DNA of 64,000 nucleotides from Cristatella mucedo. Taxonomy: Eukaryota > Bryozoa > Phylactolaemata > Cristatellidae. The position numbers and the translations under genes are program-made. The stretch covers positions 194,501 to 258,500 of the forward strand of contig WPIO01000041.1 of NCBI GenBank assembly GCA_009760855.2. The letters run 5' to 3'. Below the pieces are notes generated by a model, which saw only the letters and a program-made list of their open reading frames with translations, was not told where the DNA came from and did not search any database. Shown in pieces: positions 12,284 through 23,444 of the stretch. Each line of letters opens with the position of its first letter. The stretch's first letter is position 1.

Positions 12284-12530
12284 TGTTCCCTGTGATTTGT
12301 CCTTTATGTGCTTATGTTCACTGACACTTTTGCAAGCTGCCACTAACCACACTTGCATGCTGACCCTGTGCATATCACCCCTAACCATGTTATTCATGCT
12401 GTTTACCAAGCATGATACTTCCACTCACCCTACGATCGTGTTTCCTGTGCAGCAAATGTAAAGCATCTAGAAAGAGACTGAGTTCTCTGGGGGCACTTTA
12501 TCAAGTGTATTATTATTATTATTACATTAT
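12284..12530 (+). mobile_element. LINE I 3' tail
   Basis: Only the untranslated 3' end (GTGATTTGTCC..., GCATGCTGACCCTG, AGAGACTGAGTTCTCTGGGGGC) and the ATT repeat remain. A second LINE I piece follows within 130 bases in the same orientation. Confidence 0.75.
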
Positions 12531-12649
12531 TGTGTCTGATACAAAATTTCAACGCTTGGCTGTGATTTCTTTCCAGAAGGCGTAAAGTTCGTGGGAATAT
12601 ATTTTATTCTCGAAAGGGCTGTTCAATTTTACTACCATTACAATGGTAC

Positions 12650-13015
12650 AGCTTCAGAAGAGAATTGGTGGTTATCGTCCCTCGTCGGGCAATACAAGAT
12701 TATTGACTTGCGTCACGGCATCTTTCGACTTGACCACGTTTAAAAAGAAACTAAAAACGCATCTATTTATCACAGCATTTAGTGGATCCTTGCGATTTGA
12801 CCTTTATGCACATATGTGTGCTGACACAGCGCATACCACCACTAACCATACTTGCATGCTGACCCTATGCATGTCACCCCTAAACATGTCATTCTTGTTG
12901 TTTATTGAGCGTGCTGCCACTAGCTTTTCGATGTGCTTCTTTTGAAGCAAATTTAGAGTGCCTAGAAAGAGATTGAGCTCTCCGAGGGCGCTATATCAAA
13001 TGTATTACTATTATA
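12650..13015 (+). mobile_element. LINE I 3' end
   Basis: Contains the last coding block (TTFKKKLKTHLFITAFSGSL) and the family tail up to GGGCGCTATATCAAATGTATT. 5'-truncated. Confidence 0.8.
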
Positions 13016-13377
13016 ACGGTAGGACGCAAGTACCCATGAGCTGGGTCGTCCTAATGCGTGCAAGTCCTTACGCACGGGGTAAGATACAGTCGATAGGTAG
13101 TTTATCACGGTACTTTTCCACGCCTGCTTTCAAGCACCCGCGTGGGAGTCTAGGCGGCTATCTGCTATTCTATCGGCAAGCAGCTTCTCTCCTGTAGCCC
13201 TGGTGTCGTTACGAAACTTGCCGCTGAGGTACCGGCTGCAGAGAGCAGCACAGAGGACGTGCCCAGGAGTAGTTTCGGTGTAGTCCACTGAGGCCTGGCA
13301 TTTCCGGTGAAACTATGTCTAGAGGTCAGTGGCCGAACCTCGGACGGTAAGGACAGCAATTCACCGAGGCAAGTGCT

Positions 13378-14383
13378 TCTGCCTCGATCGCATATCCTCT
13401 ACGGCCGATCCTCCATGACCGATCCTTTACGGCCGATCCTACATGACCGATCCTCTATGGCCGATCCTCCATGACCGATCCTCTATGGCCGATCTTCGAT
13501 GACCGACCCTCTATGACTTATCCTCTATGACCGATCTTTTATGACCGATCCTCAATGACCGATCCTTTATGACCGATCCTTTATGACCGATCCTCTATGG
13601 CCGATCCTCTATGACCAATCCCCTATAGCCGATCTTCGATGACCGATCCTCTATGACTTATCCTCTATGACCGATCTTTTATGACCGATCCTCTATGGCC
13701 GATCCTCTATGACCGATCCTTTATGACCGATCCCCTATAGCCGATCTTCGATGACCGATCCTCTATGACTTATCCTCTATGACCAATCTTTTATGACCGA
13801 TCCTCAATGACCGATCCTCCATGACCGATCCTTTATGACCGATCCTTTATGACCGATCCTCTATGGCCGATCCTCTATGGCCGATCCTCTATGGCCGATC
13901 CTCTATGACTGATCCTCTATGACCGATCCTCCATAACCGATCTTTTATGACCGATCCTCAATGACCGATCCTCCATGACCGATCCTCCATGACCGATCCT
14001 CTATGACCGATCCTCTATGACCGATCCTCTATGGCCAATCCTCTATGGCCGATCCTCTATGACCGATCCTCTACGGCCGATCTTCGATGACCGATCCTCT
14101 ATGACTTATCCTCTATGACCTATCTTTTATGACCGATCCTCTATGGCCGATCCTCTATGACGATCCTCTATGGCCGATCCTCTATGGCCGATCCTCTATG
14201 TCCGATCCTCTATGGCCGATCCTCTATGGCCGATCCTCTATGGCCGATCCTCTATGGCCGATCCTCTATGGCCGATCCTCTATGACTTATCCTCTATGAC
14301 TTATCCTCTATGACTTATCCTCTATGACCGATCCTCTATGACCGATCCTCTATGACCGATCCTCTATGGCCGATCTTCTCCTC
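13378..14383. repeat. 14-bp satellite array with higher-order structure
   Basis: About 72 tandem copies of CCTCTATGACCGAT with variants (GGCC for GACC, TTATG, CCATG, ACTTAT). A variant monomer GATCTTCGAT recurs at 13491, 13631, 13743 and 14079; the spacings of 140, 112 and 336 are all multiples of 14, so blocks of several monomers have been duplicated together. Confidence 0.95.
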
Positions 14384-14690
14384 TACGGCCAATCCTCTCC
14401 TCCACAATTCTTACGCAACGACATCTACTCTCCAACTGCCGACTATGGCACATCTTTTTCAGCGGTCCTGAACTGTTACTTCTATGCTACTCACTACCTC
14501 AACTGCTCTCCTAACTCTGCTATGCTTCCCACTTTCTCTTTGATGCGTGAGACGAAGTCTGTTGGCTACCGATTGCGTACCGAAAGCCGCTTAGGCTGTG
14601 AGTGCGCTATACAAAACTCTCCTGCGTAACACCCACATGGTCTTTATGACTTTGTGGTGTTACTGACGGAGATACATTACATTACATTTA
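14383..14690 (+). mobile_element. LINE II (CR1/L2-like) 3' end inside satellite
   Basis: Plus strand; the end of the coding region (FLRNDIYSPTADYGTSFSA) and the tail with GAAAGCCGCTTAGGCTGTGAG and an ATTACATT end. The 14-bp satellite resumes on its right, so this copy landed in the array. Confidence 0.8.
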
Positions 14691-14850
14691 CGGCCGATCC
14701 TCTATAGCCAATCCTCTGTGGCCAATCCTCCACGACTGACCTTCTATGGCCGATCCTCTTGGGCCGAAACTCTATGGCCGATCCTCTATGTCCGATCCTC
14801 TATGACCGATCCTCTATGGCCGATCTTCTATGGCCGATCTTCTAGACGGG
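14691..14850. repeat. 14-bp satellite, right part beyond LINE II
   Basis: The same CCTCTATGGCCGAT monomer continues for about 11 copies after the LINE II insertion, more diverged (GGGCCGAAAC, CACGACTGACC) toward the edge. Confidence 0.85.
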
Positions 14851-14859
14851 CCTCTTATC

Positions 14860-15464
14860 TAGGCCGAAAGCATGCAGCTGATGGCTATAGCTCCTCGTGT
14901 CCAATGGCTTGATAAAAGTGGGACTCTCCAGCCTGTTATCAAAGGCGCCCGTCGGACCACCTTCGCTCGATAGACAAGAGACCAAGTGTCAAGGTCGGAC
15001 AGTCATTGGACGACCCATGAGCCTTTTGCGTGTGACCCCTCTGGCTAGAGGCGCACAGAGGAGCGAGAGATGGAAGGTGCGATGCTAGTCTGACAAATAT
15101 TGAACCTCAGTATGCAACCTAGCTCCGCCTTTAGTATACATTTTAGCCAGCCCATACTTAAGTGCAGAACGCTCACGAGGTGGCCGCTCGTTTCCCTTGC
15201 ACGAAAAAGAGTGCTTGCTAGACACGACAGAGATGACGTGAAACGAAGAGACCAATAGCAGCAGTCCTCTTATTTCGATTTTACATGGATTCATTGAGCT
15301 TTTGGAACACGAGTACGTCAGATATGCAAGACGTACGACTAGTGATAAAGCGGTCTGGGAGATTATGTCTCTGTGCTGGATTAAGATTTCTTAACGCGCC
15401 AGCTATTGTAAGCTCGGACAGCAACGCCAAGCAGTGCTTAAAAATGATGGGCAATAGTAAATGA
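14860..15464. other. No gene recognised
   Basis: Between the satellite and SINE A; nothing identifiable. Confidence 0.4.
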
Positions 15465-15642
15465 GAGCCGTGATGGCACACTAGGTAAGGCAGATGTTTT
15501 TCACGACCTCGGCACCGAGGTCGTGGGTTCGAATCCTGTGGTGGGCAATGCTTTATTGCCGGTGCAAGCAGTTGTAATAGCCTTAAAGGCTCTTCTGCCA
15601 ATATCCAAAAGAGGCTGTGAAATCAGCTAGTATTTTTTTAAA
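15465..15642 (+). mobile_element. SINE A, reference copy
   Basis: Starts GAGCCGTGATGGCACACTAGGT (A-box-like TGGCACACTAGG), then a perfect RNA polymerase III B box GGTTCGAATCC, a CTTTATTGCC segment, an AAAGGCTCTTCTGCC stretch and a tail AGAGGCTGTGAAATCAGCT ending in T7. About 178 bp. The head resembles a tRNA but the 3' half does not, so it is a SINE and not a tRNA gene. Confidence 0.85.
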
Positions 15643-16004
15643 TGACCTGCTGCAGGAAATATGAAAGTGACACTTCACGACTAAGCTCTGCACCGACTAC
15701 TTAGCCAAGAAGAAAGTCTGATGATTTTTTTGTTGGGAGCCGATACTAACGAGTGTTTGTCTAAACTCTGGCTTCGTTAAAGTTGATAACAAACGTGCGT
15801 GATTTTGAGTTTGAGTGAGTGAATTTGCGTGAGTGTGTGATTCCCCGTCCCTTTCGTAAATATAAGCCGCCAATGCGACGCTTAAGTTGTACCATATGTG
15901 ATACTTATCTTACTATGGTGGTAAAGCTACAATAATTGTCATAATAAAAACAGGAAAAATAATTAGAAAACCCCCATAGCAGCACCTTACAAAATTCATG
16001 TGCG

Positions 16005-16142
16005 TAGCGCGACAGGACAACTTAATCCCTATTCAGGCGCTTCACTATATCACGGGCTCGAGTCCACGACCCCGGCCATCAGATTCATTCCTTTTGACCT
16101 TCATTCGACGTGAGCAACCTAACCACAGGGCCAAACGACCTT
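16005..16142 (-). mobile_element. SINE B
   Basis: Minus strand: CCCTGTGGTTAGGTTGC head, B-box-like GGACTCGAGCCCG, then GCGCCTGAATAGGGATTAAG. The tail is truncated. It adjoins the inverted-repeat element at 16,152. Confidence 0.65.
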
Positions 16143-16151
16143 GCACTTTTG

Positions 16152-16540
16152 TGCAACTCACTTTGTACTATGGGCACAGTGCCAATAGCAAGCTGCTAAA
16201 CATGGTCGCCACCAATTGTTTATAGTGAGGATAAATAAACACATTTGATATATTTTATCTGCTTTGAGTTTTTCCTAAAATATTATCACAAAATGCTAAA
16301 CCCTGAAACCTAAACCCTAAAGCCAAAACCTAACAGCCACAAAATGCAAAATTTAACCACCCGACCCTAAAACGTAAATGCCAAAAACTCACGACCCCTA
16401 GGCACTGCAGCCAAAATAAAATCCTCAAACCTAAGCTAAAACGGTGTGTCCAAATGTGTTTATTTTGCTTAAATATAAACAGACACTGGTGACCACGTTT
16501 AACTGCCTGATATGGGCACTGAGGCCATAGCAAGTAGTGA
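16152..16540. mobile_element. Inverted-repeat element with CCCTAAA-like core, copy 2
   Basis: Left arm 16155-16248, right arm 16449-16540, about 90 bases each and roughly three-quarters identical when inverted; both end in CACT..AGTG (left CTCACTTTGTACTATGG, right CCATAGCAAGTAGTGAG). The core reads CTAAACCCTGAAACCTAAACCCTAAAG and similar. No target duplication is evident. Confidence 0.7.
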
Positions 16541-17171
16541 GCACGCTCTGCGAACAAACGACGCTCTGATTAGCTGGAAATATAACATTGATTCGTGCAA
16601 TGCATTACGAAGTAGTGATGATAATTCTTTGGATCGTCACTTTATTTAACTAATTTCATATTTAAAACATGTAAAGATTATTTCTCAGCGAAACGGATAA
16701 AAATGAATAGCATAGCGTAACCGGGACAGTCCGTCTCAGGTCCGTCTCTGCCTGTCGATGAGTCGATCGTTGCTGCGATTGGGCGGCTTTTGTAAACCCG
16801 TAAGGAGGTAAGTCTTGCCGAGGTAGCTCGGCTGAGTCTTAAATCAACGAGGGTCAACTAAGAACCATACTTTTTGCCAAGATCAGCTATAGGCGTTTTT
16901 TCCGAGACCGGCGCGATCAGTGAGTCCGAACAAATCCGAGCCATCGCGTGCAGTGCTATCTTTAGAGCCACTGATTGGTTGTTAATGCAGGTCGCGTATC
17001 CTGCATCCTGTCGTGTATCCCGCTTCTGCGGTTCATCAAGAAATGATTTTTAATTTACGCGGTCTCACGAGCACTCTTTGAATGGTTCAAAACGTCCATT
17101 CGTGCATCGACGTTTATTCGCGTTAACAGGCGTTGCTCGTGGTTTTATAGGCGTTGCCTGCCACGAAAGCT

Positions 17172-17282
17172 TGGCTAATAATAATTATAATAATGTACTT
17201 GATAAAGCGCCCTCAGAGAACTTAATCTCTTTCTAGGCGCTTTACATTTGCTGCAAAGGGAAATGCAATTGAATGGCTAAAA
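17172..17282 (-). mobile_element. LINE I 3' tail
   Basis: About 110 bases of the family tail on the minus strand with the TTA-type end at its left, ending in the CATTCAATTGCATTTCC segment. Typical of extreme 5' truncation. Confidence 0.75.
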
Positions 17283-17329
17283 TCTACGAGTCCAGCTGCG
17301 TGGATTGTCCTTCCTTCACTAACCAGCTA

Positions 17330-17420
17330 ACCTTGACCCTTTAACCAGCTAACCTTGACCCTTTAACCAGCTAACCCTAACCCGGTTAACCTTCGGTTAA
17401 CCAGCTAACATAACCAACAA
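17330..17420. repeat. AACCAGCTAACC tandem repeat
   Basis: Three to four copies of a 22-bp unit (AACCAGCTAACCTTGACCCT), decaying rightward into CTAACCCGGTTAACC. Confidence 0.8.
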
Positions 17421-17549
17421 CTGGTTCTGATTAACCAGCTTCCCTTATTCCTGCCTGCTTTCCTATTTGCGGTGTAGATTTTTTTTAGCCACTCAGCAGT
17501 ATACCTAGACCCTAGTTAGTCGGTTTCCTCCTAAGCTGCACAGCTTATT

Positions 17550-17740
17550 CCATTATTCCATTATTATTGATTATATTATATTATCATATTTATTTATATT
17601 ATTTTATATTTATATTATATATTATTATTATCATATATTATTATTATATTTATTTATATTATTTTATATTTGTATTATATATTATTATATTATTATTTAT
17701 TTATATTGTTTTATATTTATATTATATATTATATCATTTT
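17550..17740. repeat. AT-rich tandem repeat
   Basis: TTATATTATTTTATATTTAT-type units of about 65 bp repeated nearly three times. Confidence 0.8.
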
Positions 17741-18959
17741 ATTGACTGCTTTCGTGTCGCCTTTGCCGGTTTCATATTCCGCGCCCGGTTTCAACGGCTG
17801 ATACTTTCTAAAATATTCTTCCCTACTAAAATGACCCCCAGTGAGGGTGGGTGCTATGTGCTCGTACCGTTTGACCGGTAGAGACGCATAGTCCCTAGCC
17901 AGTCTTCGGGCAAGGTTGACCGTATGCTTCGCTGGTTCGAATAGGGTATCGAGTGAGTCTTCACCACGAGGTGCCGGACGGTCAGAAATTGCCGGCCGAA
18001 ACATTGCCCGGCTCCCACTCGTGGTTACTTGCCAGCCAAAAGGACAATAAAACGCTATCTATCACCCTGAGAGAGTTGCATCTCCTTCCAGTCACTTTTC
18101 ACGGCGTGGGGAGGGATGCTACCACGAGCATCGTGCACGTGCTTTAATTTTGACGCTGATCACGCTAAGCAACTCCTTCGCAGGTTCCCGTTTATTAGCA
18201 CCGACGCACCACTGTGGCAGCATGTGTGCAAACGTTTCTTCTCGTCGCTGTCCCCACTGTTCGGGAACAGACGGCATCGACGGTGCTTCTAATCGGCGCT
18301 GCGAGCCTTGCGTCGCCACCGTAAACCAGCGAAGTGTATTGGTCAGATGCGTAGGAGAGGAGCGGGGAGAGAAGCAGTGAGATTTAATCTAATTTGCAAT
18401 CCGCGCTTGCGCACCATACATCACCCGGCGCGTCCTGCATCTGTTCGCTCAACTCATCCTCCGCTTCCGTAACAGCTCGCTCATGAGACGGTCGCACCGC
18501 AACAAAAACAAGGCGACTAATGCCACAATGCAGCTTTTGCACGAGCATCGCATGACAGGCCGACCTTTCGACGCGCGATCTAACGTGCTTTGACAAAGGA
18601 CGCAGATGCGACAGGCGTTACAAAATTTGCAAAGGCTCTACGACATGATTATAATAACTAGAGCCCTCAGAATATATTTAAGTAATATGCATAGCTAAGA
18701 TACGCATAAGAACACCTCGAGTGCTGAAATGTCAACAGCGCAGCGTAGTAATAGCAGGATAGGGAAAAAAAGCGTAGAACAGACTGTAGAAAATAAAGCG
18801 CATGTAGGGAATGCTAGCGCCTGATTCAAATCAGATGCGTGTGACGAAATGCGCCCCGGAAGATACACGAAATACATAAGAAATGCGGCCAAATGCAGCA
18901 TTCAGCGATCGCCGCGTCCGCGATCGCCGCGCTTTAGGGAAATTAAATTAAAAAAACCC

Positions 18960-20058
18960 ACCTCACTACGCTAAGCTCCCGTTGCCGTCGCTCCTCTGGA
19001 CCGAGCTCGCCGCCGGAAGCGGTTGATGTGCGCATTGTGAGCCTCCTAGCGAAAGCCGCCGGTGCAAAGCGCTGAGAAATGGCCTACCGCGCTCAGCGGA
19101 CCCAGTAACTCGGCTGCGTCGAGGCTGAAGACATCGAAATGTGCGCGCGGGGTGCGCACGTGCTAGCGAGTGGGCTGAGCCAACTGGACGGTCCGCCGCC
19201 GCCGCTCTCACCGCTCTCTCTCTCTCGCCGGAAGTCGGCGAGTGGTTCGCCAGCATTCGCTGCCCAGGAGATCTCCACGCAGCGTGCTCAGTGGACGCCG
19301 CGCCACAGCGATTGGCGGGGAGGAGAAGGGGTCCGTCCTGCAGCGGGCGGGCAAACTTCAGCTGGCTCCAGCAGAGCGGCGACGTTCGCCCTAGGCGCAT
19401 CCCGAGCGCCCGTGCGTTCGCTTTCCGCCGTCGGAAGGCCGTGCGGCCGGCTAGTTGGTGCGTTTCGCTTGCGTTTACGACTCGCCTTCGTCCTTCGGCC
19501 GCAGATCTCCTATCGTCGTCCGGCTTCTGACGAGGCTGAAATCGCGTACTGTCGCCTTCCTCACTCAGAAAGCGCGAAATGGCGCCGGGACGCAATGGCG
19601 GCGCCAGCGCGAAATGGCGCCTGGATGTGGCGGCGCCATTTCGTTCCGGTTCCGTTCAGCGCTCCGCTCCCAGCCAGCGCCCGGACTCGGGTGGGCTGTG
19701 GCCGCGGCGCGGAGCCGCCCCGTCGACACCCGGGGCAGCTCCGGGCGAGCGCGCGGCGGCGGCGCGAGCGGTCAGTCTCGCTCGGCTAAGGCCAATTGGA
19801 TCTATTCGGCCGTCGTTCGCGCGAAGCGCTCGACGCAGGCGTCGCTGTATGCCGACGCGCCGGTGACTCCATCGTCTGCTAAGATTCGGCGGTGCGTTGC
19901 GCTTCCGCGTCACGCCGCTCACGATGCAGCGAGTGCGCTCTGTCCGGACAGGGCGGAACGACCGACCGGACGAGCCCGCCGGCTGCAAAGGTGGAGGCGT
20001 TCGGCTCCCGATGGCATAGGCCGCAATGGCGGCGGCGGCGGCCGCCGCCATTGCGGCC
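18960..20058. other. CpG-rich block without recognised gene
   Basis: About 1.1 kb of CpG-dense sequence with overlapping open frames on both strands, none with recognisable domains. Possibly a promoter region or first exon. The flanks 16,541-17,171, 17,741-18,960 and 20,413-22,100 also show no gene. Confidence 0.4.
20019..20058. repeat. GC-rich inverted repeat
   Basis: Arms GGCCGCAATGGCGGCGG, 17 bp each, with a 6-bp spacer, at the edge of a CpG-rich block. Confidence 0.8.
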
Positions 20059-20071
20059 ACCTTACTTACAC

Positions 20072-20250
20072 ATGCATGTAATTCATTGGTATAGCGCCCC
20101 AAGAGAACTTAATCACTATTCAGGCGCTTCCCATGTGCCGCGGGGGTCGAGCACACGACCTCGGTCGGCGAATACGGTCACGTTGACCTTGATCGAATAG
20201 AGCACCTTGATCGAATAGAGCACAGTGGGACAAACCAGCGCGGGGCATGC
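20072..20250 (-). mobile_element. SINE B
   Basis: Minus strand: B-box region with GCTCGACCCC, GCGCCTGAATAGTGATTAAG and tail TTCTCTTGGGGCGCTATACC. The head contains a 20-bp direct duplication (TTGATCGAATAGAGCACC type) near 20,190-20,222. Confidence 0.65.
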
Positions 20251-20266
20251 TACAGATGTCGTCGTT

Positions 20267-20312
<46 letters not shown>

Positions 20313-20329
20313 GGTAGAGAGAGGAGAGC

Positions 20330-20360
<31 letters not shown>

Positions 20361-20412
20361 AGGAGATGAGAGGAGAGAGGGAGGGAGGGAGGGAGGGTGG
20401 GAGAAAGAGGGG
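20267..20412. repeat. (GA)n and GGGA-rich tract
   Basis: Pure GA from 20,271, changing to GAGGGA units. It follows the SINE B copy. Confidence 0.95.
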
Positions 20413-22260
20413 AGATAACTCAACTAGACAGTACAATATCACTTTCTAAGTAGACGGGTATGTTTCAAGCTTATCGCGGTACGTCGAGTCTCTATCTAGT
20501 GACTGAGAATTTCTACCACGCAGCAGACGCCGCGACCTTCCCAGAGAGTTACTCGTTTGAACCTTTATCCTCACGATTCTTGTCAAATGCAACGCGGTCA
20601 CGCTGGCGAACAGCGAGAAATCGGAGGAGCGGGCTCTAGGGCGGTGGGTGGCCGGAACATTAAGTAGCGGGTTAACCTTGGAAATTGCGCTAGCATTAAC
20701 GCGACAATTAGCATTGCTATTGGTCGATAGAAGCGTTCGCAAAACTTGGCTTGGCGAAAAGTCAGTTTTGTTAAAACTGCAACTCAATAGCTACAGTGAG
20801 CCGCGGCTGTGAAGTTAACCGAAGGCAGTGAACGGCCGCCGGCGGGTTCGGCTTGCGTGCGTGACTCGTAGACAAATCGTACGCACGCTAGCCGCGTTTT
20901 ATGGTGCGCTATGAATTGCGAGATGGTCTTCGAATAGATGTCGCTGCAGCAAGCATTCTAACTAGAAGTTGACAGTAATCCTAGTCGTCAGAGATTCGTA
21001 GTGCCTCTATTGCGACCGCTTAACGCTGGGCTGCTAACGATCCTATCACACGCGTGACGTCACCAGGAGGAGTTCGTAGCAGTCTTCGCGCGTTGCATTT
21101 GAGCAGCGACACGGCGCCCTGTGCGAGCCTCGCCATTTGCTGTCGTTGTGGCAGATTGGGTACGTGACGGCGATGCGTCGATCAAACGTGCCCAGATAGA
21201 TTCAGTCTATTTTCAAATCGGAAATAGCTCTGCGAGATGACAGTTCCGCTGCACACGCGCGCGGGGCAGTGTAGGCGCCATCGCTGGCCGATCTTAATCC
21301 ACGTCTCTGGATGCTTTTGTTTACAGTCACCGGCGAATCCTACGGGATGAGCCGCTGAGCTCGTGCCAAATTAGGTTTCGGAGACTCGCGAGATTGAGAC
21401 TGTCTGTCTGCGCGTCTAGTGTTTCGCTTTGACTTGTTTCGCAGACAGGCGCCGCCCTGCTTTGGCCCAAGGGTAAGCTGCGCGCCCCTTAACGACCGTT
21501 TCCTGGCTCTAGCCCTATCGCGTATGTAGAGCACCTGAATAGAGGTTAAGCTCTTCTAGTGCGCCATACAAATGATTTATAAATGTGTACATAAAAGCAA
21601 TTTAGCTTCAGGCGACTCGGGCCCCTTGCTTTCTTTTACCCGACGAGCACTGACGGAAGCGGCGAGCCGCCTTGACATGTCGGCCGGGCGGCGGCAGTCG
21701 CGCGGCGTCCTTCGTTCAACGTCACGAGTGGCTGCGTCGTGATAGCGGCAGCAGACGCATACGGTTCGCGAGTGTGACGATCTCTGCGCCCCCTCAATTA
21801 GTCGCTGAGCCTTCGGGGCGGCTGTGAGTTTCCTTCCGGCGTCGTCTGCTCTTCGTCGTTTTATTGCAGAGGTGAAGGTGGCTTCCGTCTGCGAAGCCGA
21901 TTATATCTACGCCGCCGCCTGGAACTATTAGCCAGCGCGTAAATCTCGTGCCGCCGAGGGGGGATTTTCCGCTAGCTAAAGCGCACAGGATTCGGCGACA
22001 GACATCTCTCAGAAAAGGCCACGACGATACAAAGAAACGCACGCGCCTGAGCAATTGAGAGCCCGCGCGGGGGTGCACGACCGCGACTGCGTAGCGGATA
22101 GATAGATTGTCATGAGAATTGTCGGTATTATTGTCATAAGAATATCCTATCTTATCTATAGATTAGGTGTGTTGCCTTGTTGACGTAAGACAAAACCAAC
22201 ATGGTAATGGCCTTAGCTTAGGAAGTGAATTGCACAGTGGCAATAGCTTTAGGCAAAGGG

Positions 22261-22291
22261 TATATACAGGCTTCACTTTACGTAGTTCAGT
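22261..22291 (+). promoter_or_regulatory. TATA box and CAGT initiator before the virus-like ORF
   Basis: TATATA at 22261-22266 is followed 22 bases later by CAGT at 22288-22291, and the first ATG comes 12 bases after that. A TATA box with a CAGT start about 25-30 bases downstream is the usual promoter form of densoviruses and other arthropod viruses, so this may be the original viral promoter. Activity is not shown by sequence alone. Confidence 0.4.
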
Positions 22292-22302
22292 CATCCAAAG
22301 CA

Positions 22303-23163
22303 ATGATGGTGAAGCTAGTTACGGGGGAGCAGAATGAGAGGAGGAGACAGCAACAACTTGAAAGAAGGAAACGGGCCGGAAAGGAAAAGTCTGGAGTAAC
22401 GACTGTGCAGCCAACCGAACCAGAAAAGCCACGCTACCAATCGTCATGGGAAACAGCGGTACTGAAAGCTGGAAGTATTAACCGGAAACGACAATATTCT
22501 CGTAAGAACAAAAAAGTTGAAGCCATGTACGACAACGCAAATACGGAAGGAAAACCAATCAATATCTACAAAGAAGAGGCAAACATTCCTTTTCTTTTTC
22601 ATTTGATATGCGATGATCCACAGCTACAACAGGACAAATGTAAAATCGAAAATCTACTTCGGGATTTAAAGATAAGAATACTTACTGGTTGTTATTGCCA
22701 CCAAATCGGCACTGATCGTGTTCCACGCCACAAGCATCGGCACCAGACCGTGCTTGTACCGAACGAAATCAGACACCTTCTCAGTACTATTACTAGTACA
22801 GTTGCTAGTCATTTTACAAGAAAATATCCGCAAGCCAAAGATACACTTGGAAACTATAACTTCAATCTGATCCATTTTCAGCACCATCCGGCAAATGTCA
22901 TCCATTATGCCCATTGCTATAATGGTCAACAAGTTCTCCATGGCCGGAAGAAAGATAATCCACATGTTCATCGCAGCTTCTTTAAAATGAATTTCAAACG
23001 GGAACATGAAACCAAAGACTTCCGTCTGATCCGAACTGTAGCAAAAGACCTAATCAACCCAATGCATGACTACTGGCATTGCAACAGCAATGAGGGCTAC
23101 GAAAAAGACCAATTGCGTCGTTTCAAACTTGAATTGAGGTTACTAAAAAACGTGAATTTCTAA
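22303..23163 (+). CDS. Virus-like open reading frame, candidate nonstructural protein of an endogenous densovirus-like element
   Basis: An uninterrupted frame of 286 codons from ATG 22303 (a second ATG follows directly) to TAA 23161-23163. The frame is open a further 26 codons upstream, but that part overlaps the TATA and CAGT promoter signals, so the ATG is preferred. The protein has a basic, Gln/Arg-rich N terminus (RRRQQQLERRKRAGKEK), then a His/Cys-rich half with CYCH, HKHRH, HFQHH and HYAHCY clusters that could bind metal, and a basic end. I do not recognise it securely. No Walker helicase motif is visible, so it is not NS1. Its convergence with a capsid-like gene and its AT-rich composition suggest an NS3-like protein of an ambisense parvovirus. 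AATAAA at 23511-23516 could end the transcript inside the opposing gene. Inference; moderate to low certainty. Confidence 0.45.
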   Translation: MMVKLVTGEQNERRRQQQLERRKRAGKEKSGVTTVQPTEPEKPRYQSSWETAVLKAGSINRKRQYSRKNKKVEAMYDNANTEGKPINIYKEEANIPFLFHLICDDPQLQQDKCKIENLLRDLKIRILTGCYCHQIGTDRVPRHKHRHQTVLVPNEIRHLLSTITSTVASHFTRKYPQAKDTLGNYNFNLIHFQHHPANVIHYAHCYNGQQVLHGRKKDNPHVHRSFFKMNFKREHETKDFRLIRTVAKDLINPMHDYWHCNSNEGYEKDQLRRFKLELRLLKNVNF

Positions 23164-23444
23164 CATTAACAAATCCTCAGAAGATTTCTGTATCCTTCTG
23201 TTTCAAAACACGCGCACCGGATGATTGTACTGTGGGAGAGTATGTACGAAAGGCCGACAGCTGAATGTTGGGGGTTGGTGAAAAAATTGATCGAACAATA
23301 TATCTCCTTCATATCCTTTATCGCTTACTAATTTCTTCAAACAGTTGTACAGGCAAAAGTTTGAACATTGTCCTTTGCCTATTCTAAATATGGCAGCGCC
23401 TGCCATACGCTGCGAGCGTTGTCGCGTTCTCGCTCCAGTTCATG

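Noticed and set aside
13378-14383. Possible CRISPR-like array
   Set aside because: The units are contiguous 14-mers without spacers, in an animal genome; it is a satellite.
15465-15540. Possible tRNA gene
   Set aside because: B box is perfect but no full cloverleaf or acceptor pairing is apparent, and the same head with the same non-tRNA tail recurs at six other places; it is a SINE.
16265-16445. Interstitial telomere array
   Set aside because: The CCCTAAA-like heptads are too degenerate and lie between inverted arms that recur at 7.5 kb; they are the core of an element.
19139-19789. 216-codon plus-strand frame in a CpG-rich block
   Set aside because: Overlapping frames of similar length exist on both strands, which is expected where stop codons are rare; no domain seen.
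22666-23007. Minus-strand open frame inside the virus-like ORF
   Set aside because: It is antisense to the longer intact frame, with no motif of its own.
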